Source of the DNA: Brachypterus glaber | Lineage: Eukaryota; Arthropoda; Insecta; Coleoptera; Kateretidae | Length of the DNA stretch: 64,000 nt | Direction of reading: 5' to 3' | NCBI GenBank assembly: GCA_958510825.1 | Contig: OY294047.1 | Location: forward strand, 52,311,365-52,375,364 | Shown: positions 57,574 to 64,000 of the stretch, in pieces | Numbering within the stretch: position 1 is the first letter of the stretch | Layout of the letters: each line of letters starts with the position of its first letter | Translations under genes and position numbers: made by a program | The notes under the pieces: generated by a model | Seen by the model: the letters and a program-made list of their open reading frames with translations, nothing else | Told to the model about the DNA's origin: nothing | Database searches by the model: none

Positions 57574-59160
57574 AGCCTTCTTTCCACACGCATATGCACG
57601 CTCGTAGAAAATAGTTATCTATGGTACTAGTGGGTAAAGTAAGATATTGCCCATGAGAAAATTAACCAATATCGGTTTACCCATGAGTGCCATACAAGGT
57701 TTTATCCAATAAATAGCTTAGGAATTCTTATTTTTATTAAAAATTTTAATGACATTTACAAGAAAATTATTTGACAAGTGACAGTTGAGTGGGTAAAATA
57801 ATTATCTACTCAATAAAGTAAAAGCCACGCGGGGGTTATTATTGAGTTTATCTAATTAAAATAAATCTGGTAATTGTCTTAGTATCTGTATGTATTGGAT
57901 AAAAATTGTAATTTTACTGAATACTGTAATATACTGTAAACTATGATCTGTTTCATCAAGCAAGAGAGTAAATTAAAAATCGCACAGTGAATATTTTTAC
58001 AACAGGTTTGAATAGTATATGTTTGTGTATAGGATATAGTTATGTTTTATAAAATAAACTACGCAGTATATTCGCACATCCAATATTCGAATCTGTTTTG
58101 AAAATATTCACTGTGCGATTTTTAATTTACTCTCTTGCTTGATGAAACAGACCATAGATCAATAATACCGCTTAAAGTATAACTGTGATATACTTTACCA
58201 AATATTACAGTTATTTTTACTACAGCATGCTAGTATTAATAAACACACGTTGATTGGGGTTCCGAATAGGGTAGCACGTTGTGTTGTGTTAATATGACAA
58301 GTTATATACAATTGTATAGGATACCCACATTGTAGTATTTAATATCACAAGTAAGGTATTAAATACCAAATGTTGCTATATAAATAAAAAAGATGTATTT
58401 AAAAATAACATTCAGTATTAAAACTGTAATAACATTTTCTGAGTGTATGTATTTCTGGATCATCATTCATTGTTGGTTATCCTTATGAAAAGAATCGGAA
58501 AAAAAGAAAATCCTTGACACAAAGAAAAACTGATACTCTCCGGAGGGATGGTTAAAAAAACACGCATTTTCGGGTCTGTTAAAAGATTAATAAATCAGCA
58601 GTTGGAGGACCAGGCTGTCAAATGTACAAGAGTGTCGACCTACAATTGAGATTAATTCCCAAATTTTCTTTTTAAGGCATTTATGAGATCCATGATGAAT
58701 GGATATAGAAACACAAGGTTTTGTAGCTGTTTTAATAGTTCCTATTGTTTTTTTAAATGCTTAATTTTATCAGTACCGTTAAGTACATAATATATGATAA
58801 CGTCTATGGAAAGTGACACATAAAATATATTTATCCAATACATACAGATAATAAGACAATTACCAACTTTATTTTAAATAGATAAACTCAATAATAACCC
58901 CCGCGTGGCTTTTACTTTATTGAGTAGATAATTATTTTACCCACTCAACTGTCACTTGTCAAATAATTTTCTTGTAAATGTCATTAAAATTTTTAATAAA
59001 AATATGAATTCCTAAGCTATTTATTGGATAAAACCTTGTATGGCACTCATGGGTAAACCGATATTGGTTAATTTTCTCATGGGCAATATCTTACTTTACC
59101 CACTAGTACCATAGATAACTATTTTCTACGAGCGTGCATATGCGTGTGGAAAGAAGGCTT
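57574..59160. mobile_element. 1.6-kb inverted-repeat element built from two R-D copies
   Basis: Arms 57574-57904 and 58828-59160 are complementary over about 331 bp, each an R-D copy plus a terminal extension GCCTTCTTTCCACACGCATA. The interior is non-coding and contains a second inverted element (57941-58162). Confidence 0.88.
57941..58162. mobile_element. 222-bp MITE nested in the 1.6-kb element
   Basis: Inverted ends of about 57 bp: TGATCTGTTTCATCAAGCAA...AATCGCACAGTGAATATTTT and complement. Confidence 0.88.
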
Positions 59161-60339
59161 TTTCCGCACGCATAAATATTTTTTAATTTTTTAATCGTAG
59201 TATTATTTTTGTTATATTTTTTCATAATATTATATAAATGTTTAAATTTCTTAACTGTTAATTGTTTTTCTTATTGAAGAAATATAAAAATCCGATTTAT
59301 TTAATAAAATAAAAAAGTATATTTTATTTTAACTCCGCTCGTAGGAAAAATATTGTTCCTAGCGCATGCGTAGAGGCTTTTCCGCACTTTTTAGTAGGAA
59401 AATAGCTATTTCCAGCAAGTTTTGTACCTTTCATAGCCACCACTTAAAAGTTTTAAGCAAGTTTTCTCTACACAAGTTGTCAATAAAAAAAGCTGACCTG
59501 GATGTTTCGACGCGTAATACTAATGTCCACCACCCTGCAGAATGTCGAGAGTCTTAAAAATCAAGACTCTCGCTAGACCCGTCTAGAAGTTATTCGTCAA
59601 TACATGGTCAAGAGATCAACCTTTTTTGACAATGGAAATGTCGTATGGCTCGAAATCCATGATTTTTGTCACGATTTTGTCATGATTTTGCCACGGTTTT
59701 GTTACTATTTTGTCACAAAATGCGTTACCATAGGCCAAAGGTCATAGGCCTTAGGCCAGTTTCTTGCTAATATCGCAATTGTCAATATTTTTTCATAAGA
59801 CATTTTCAATATTCATCGTTTTCTAATTTAATAAAAAACCCGCTGAATTTTTTTCTCGAAAATGTGACACTCGACAATCGAGACGAGAAGGTCCGTTTCT
59901 GTAATCTCGTGAAACCCTAATCTAGCTTGTTGGCTTATAAACTTCTTATTCAAATTGTCAACTTAAATTTTACAAATACGTCTCTCTAGATGGCTTTTCT
60001 TAACTCTTGCTTATTTTTCAAACGATATTTGGTAATTTATCATATTTTTTTTACACACCTAATAAAGTTTTGAGATTTATTTCAATTAGTAACTAACTCA
60101 CTTATAAGTTGTGTATACAACCTGTTGAAAGCGGATGTCTAAAACACGCATCGGTATGATCAAGTAAGTCAAGTTTCAAGCGACTATATACAGTTGTTAA
60201 AAAGAATGCTGCATGTTCCAAAACAAGATTTCTGCAGACAGACAGACAGACGGACGAAGGGATATTTTTCGAAACCTTACAAATTACCAAATACATCATA
60301 GTTATGATTATAACTGTACAAATTATTCGCATCGGTAAT
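59161..60339. other. no convincing gene
   Basis: A 63-codon frame at 59366-59557 is unrecognised. Contains a hairpin GCGAGAGTCTTGATTTTTAA-type at about 59547-59572 and a GACA tract at about 60236-60253. Confidence 0.4.
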
Positions 60340-60344
60340 GTTCC

Positions 60345-60491
60345 ATTATCAATATGTAACGTATATGTCCCAATTATCGACATATAAGGTATTTGTTCCA
60401 ATTATTGACACGTAAGGTATTTGTTCTAAATTATTGACATGTAAGGTATTTGCTCTAATATTTGACATGTGAAGTAATATAATCCTAAATA

Positions 60492-60527
<36 letters not shown>

Positions 60528-60990
60528 TATCGAGATTTAAGATATTTGTTTCGATTATTTGCTCTAATTATCGACATTTAAAGTATTTGCTCTAACTATA
60601 GACATGTAGGGATTTGTTCAATTTATCGACACGTTCTGTATATATCATTATCGACATTGGTCCAATTATTGACACGTAAGGTATTTGCTCGAATTATTGA
60701 CATGTCAGGTATTTGCTCTGATTGTCGACATGTAAGGTATATATTTGTTCCAATTATTAACATCTAAAGCATTTGTCCATAGGTCGACAAGTAAGGTGTT
60801 TGCTCTAATTATCGTCATGTAAGGCATTTGTTTCAATTATCAACAGTAAAGTATTTGTTCCCATTATCGACACGTAAGGTATTTGCTCCAATTATCGGCA
60901 CGTAAGAATTTTTTTCTAATTATCGACTAATTATCGACATAAGATATTTTCTCAAATTATTGCCATGTCGAGAATTTGTTCCAGTTATCT
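60345..60990. repeat. degenerate minisatellite, 28-bp unit
   Basis: About 20 diverged units of TCCAATTATTGACACGTAAG GTATTTGT, interrupted by an (AAT)n tract at 60493-60527. No spacer structure. Confidence 0.88.
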
Positions 60991-61128
60991 ACATATGATT
61001 ATGATTATGATATGACAGCTGATTTATCGTATTTTATTTTCAGAATCCCAAAAATGGGTAATATTGTTTTATTTAGAACACAGCCTTTGGCTAACTTACC
61101 TAGGATCGCACTTACTCGACTTATCCGT

Positions 61129-61465
61129 GTGTTACCTCCACGTAGTATTTAGTCTTTTATTACAGTTAAAGTATGCAACCAGGTATTAATTTTACTGTAT
61201 GATTGGCTGTCCAGCGTTAGTAGCGGCATTGTACTATATTGAATTGAATTGGCAACGCCGCGTATATGAGTTCTGTCAGAGATCAGAAAATGACAGGGTA
61301 TCAAGAAACATACCGACAAAGTTGGGTTAGAATTTTAGATATACATGTGGTTAAATTAAATTAATTGAACATGATCCAATCCTCCATGATCAAAAGCACC
61401 AAGCAGCATTACAGCAACTACGGGGTACCCCCAATTCACCGGAAGAAACGGCTATTTCGGTGAGT
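61129..61465 (+). repeat. LTR-like repeat, copy 2
   Basis: TGTTACCTCCACGTAGTATT start and the TACGGGGTACCCCC block near the end, shared with 43339-43680. The middle differs. Confidence 0.5.
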
Positions 61466-61858
61466 GCAAATTTACAATTTACACGTTTCCCTCCAAAAGA
61501 TATCCTTACTAGAGCCTCTAGCGCTTACACCGTGAATGCACAAAATACATTCGGTTTTCTTCCTGATAACGGCTATTGTTATATCTAGAGCTCTAATTCA
61601 GGCTAAATTAACTCGGCAACAAGTTTAACTTTCCGGGCCCAGATAAGAAAACACCTGCGACACTCCTAATCGGATTATCCCGAAACTAGATTAAAGTATC
61701 AACCGGAGAAAGTCCGGGACATATTTTAGGGGAAGATTCTTTCCGGTAAAGTAGCTCGTTTTCACCTTTTTTTTTAGCTCAGGTTTAATCCATTATAAGG
61801 AGCAGATGATGCAAACAGTGAATCACGATATTATGTTCTCATATCAACTAAAAGCATT
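61466..61858. other. no gene seen
   Basis: Follows the LTR-like repeat; could be retrotransposon leader, but no coding sequence is recognisable. Confidence 0.35.
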
Positions 61859-62364
61859 TACTGATCGAAAAAAGTTAAGGATATATTTACGAATGTTGCG
61901 TTCTATGGGAAAAGACAGTTTAGAAAAAAAATCATAAAATTTTCATATTCTCTAATCATTAAAAAAAAATAAACTTAATGAATTAAAAAAAAATTATATT
62001 CAGGATTTAATATGTTTTCCTTAATGAAACAAAAGAGAAATTATTTTTTAAAACTAAAAATTAATTAATAGCGAGTAATTATACCTCTGTTGGCTATAAC
62101 TGCTTCAACTCGCTGGGACATACTTAAAATTAAGCCATTTAACTGATCTTGGTCCAAGACATTCCATAAATCCGAACGAATTTGCTAGTTTTCTAACGTC
62201 ATAAACATGTGGTTGACGATCAATTACTGCTTTAACAAGCATTCCCGAGACATGTTCAATACAGTTAAATAAGATAATGAGACAGCGGCGGGCCATTTTT
62301 TGTTTTTTTTTTGATTATTTTTTCTCAAAGAAACCAACATATCCTTAACTTTTTTCGATCGGTT
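61859..62364 (-). mobile_element. internally deleted Tc1-like transposon
   Basis: Inverted ends CTGATCGAAAAAAGTTAAGG / complement (61859-61884, 62339-62364). Only the 3' third of the transposase remains inside. Confidence 0.87.
62065..62310 (-). pseudogene. Tc1-like transposase C-terminal relic
   Basis: Across two frames the minus strand carries NCIEHVSGML, DRQPHVYDVRKLANSF and then WNVLDQDQLNGLILSMSQRV, EAVIANRGIITRY and stop. The terminal RVEAVI..RG..TRY and the preceding EHVWGML-type block are typical of Tc1 transposases. At least one frameshift separates the blocks, and the DDE N-terminal part is deleted. Confidence 0.9.
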
Positions 62365-62387
62365 TACTTAAGAATATATACTAAATA

Positions 62388-62873
62388 ATAGTATATTAAA
62401 GTACAAGTTTAGAAAACCAGCCGCTTGCGGCGAGTTTTCTAAAGTACTAGTGCGCTAAAAACGTGTTATGAAACGAGTGCTTTATACAATTTTTTATATT
62501 TTGCTCTAAAATTAAAAAAAACTTACATTTAAATTGATGACTGATTTAGGGATTTTTGTTTTGGATTGGCATTACAGTTTACACCATATTTAAAATTCTA
62601 AGAACAAATGATATTTTGATATATTTTATAGTCATCTCTTATATTTTTTACTGAAATTAAACAAGCCACAATTTTAACATGGTAAAAATAACCTAAACAC
62701 AAAATTTTGTAGAAAATTCAACTTTAAAGCGACATTGACATTTGCACGGAAAACGTCAAGGCCAGGTCTGTTGCAAACCCAAAAGAAAAAAAAGTACAGA
62801 CCTCTTATGGGCCTATAAGAACACGCAAAATGCGTGTGATTATGAGCTTATAAGAGTCGCAAAATAGAAAAAA
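62388..62873 (-). repeat. R-B dispersed repeat, copy C
   Basis: Reverse copy from the hairpin (AAAACCAGCCGCTTGCGGCG) to CTTATAAGAGTCGCAAAATA. It begins about 24 bp past the Tc1-like relic. Confidence 0.87.
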
Positions 62874-63487
62874 TGTTTTTTCTTGACGATGTAAAATGTT
62901 CTTTTCTGTAATTTGATTTGATCCGTCAAAAATGTGGTTGTCCGTTTTAGATATTACAATTACTGCTACCTACGTAAAAGTAAAATAAATTAAATAATAG
63001 TATTGTGAATTTTACCGAAAATTTAATAAAACGTCATCGCGTAAAATATAGCCTATGTACGCTATATTTTATATGTATAAAAATATCTAACGGCTGTTGA
63101 AAAAATATATCATAAATTTTCATATTTTGGTGAGGATGAATCCTGTGGTTTGAGGATTTTCCATACACAAAGGGAATAAAGTTATATTATGTATACAAAC
63201 ATATTCCATTAATCTATTTTTCAATCATCGTACAGAGTGATATTGACAGCCAGCTCACTTTCGGGCTGCTGGCCTCGTCAGTACCAAAAGAGGGAACTAT
63301 GTACGCTGATTCAGAAACCATTTTCAGATTTTATTCACTTCGAAAGTAAAGTCATTAGATTGATGTATATTGGTGCGCCATCTATTTCTAGACGTATACA
63401 AAAAAAATAACATTACATTTGGACGGCTTTTTGAAGAAACACATATTTTCAAATTTGAAATTCTTACAGCATACACGGGTAGCCTTA
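62874..63487. other. no gene seen
   Basis: A/T-rich, no recognised element. Confidence 0.5.
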
Positions 63488-64000
63488 AACAAAGTTAAAT
63501 GGAAAGTCAAACCACCCCGGATTTTTTGATTTTATGTTGTTCTTGGGACATTTTCAAACAGTCTTTGACAAAAATTGAAATCGCCCACGAAGCCGTTTTT
63601 AAATCAAGTAATTATTTTTCTTCTTCAAGTTTTTCCTGACATCAAAATACGGAGTTTTTTTCTGTGACACACCCTATAGCATAGGTATGATACTCTATAA
63701 TCACGACCATTCACCCGCCTACTTTGTTAATGTCCAAAATTACGGTCGTCTTATTTTGGACATTAACAAAGTAGGCGTGTGAATTGTTCGTGATTATATT
63801 GAGTATCATGGGTAGTACCTATGCTATAGGGTGTGTCATAGAAAAAACTCCGTATTGTGATGTCAGGAAAAACTTGAAGAAGAAGAATGACTTTATTTAA
63901 AAACAGCTTCGTGAGAGATTTAAATTTTTGTCAAAAACTGTTTGGAAATGTCCCAAAAACAACCTAAAATCAAAAAATCTGGGGTGTGATTTTCCATTTA
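63488..64000. mobile_element. large foldback element cut by the window end
   Basis: The right arm (about 63750-64000) complements the left arm (63488-63740) with few mismatches; the centre is TAACAAAGTAGGCG / CGCCTACTTTGTTA around about 63730. The visible arms are about 250 bp and may continue past 64000. Confidence 0.88.

Noticed and set aside
60345..60990. CRISPR-like array
   Set aside because: Eukaryotic context, units abut without unique spacers and are highly diverged.

Overview
This is an AT-rich animal nuclear sequence, almost certainly from an insect. I infer this from spliced exons, RNA polymerase III tRNA genes, tRNA-derived SINEs, hAT, Tc1 and Harbinger-like MITEs, and Jockey/CR1-type LINE relics. 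A beetle is my guess from overall style, but the sequence does not prove the order. Nothing bacterial or phage-like is present.

Left end (1-5609): five consecutive exons of a tomosyn (syntaxin-binding protein 5) gene lie on the minus strand, with clean GT/AG borders and phases that match across every junction. They encode about 277 residues of the N-terminal WD40 beta-propeller. The first exons lie upstream (higher coordinates) and the rest of the protein downstream of position 1; neither is in view. The intron 1752-5411 carries two identical, convergent tRNA-Ser(UGA) genes and two foldback elements.

Middle (5610-27370 and 31800-64000): mostly transposon and repeat debris. It includes three copies of one hAT MITE (one with a perfect 8-bp target duplication), a 1.2-kb GC-rich palindrome, four copies of one tRNA-headed SINE family, four multi-copy dispersed families (called R-A to R-D here), six LINE fragments, a decayed Tc1-like transposase, a pogo-like end, LTR-like repeats, several minisatellites and many small inverted-repeat elements. 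Nested insertions can be dated relative to each other, for example a TA-flanked MITE inside an R-C copy whose paralogue at 45 kb preserves the empty site.

27381-31795 (minus strand): the only other plausible protein-coding locus. It holds a tandem cluster of three long open frames (957, 184 and 235 codons) with no recognised domain. The first two are clear paralogues: basic aromatic leader, then a KS(I/V)(V/I)I(V/L)CE(I/V)N(L/V)NE block, then a LQQ/FPNY-type repeat. The third shares only weak C-terminal similarity and carries a homogenised 17-residue Cys/Glu repeat. This looks like a fast-evolving, lineage-restricted gene family and is the best candidate for something undescribed. If the missing 5' tomosyn exons lie beyond 64000, the whole cluster sits inside a tomosyn intron on the same strand.

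All calls were made by reading the sequence. Families were assigned from remembered motifs, without database searches.
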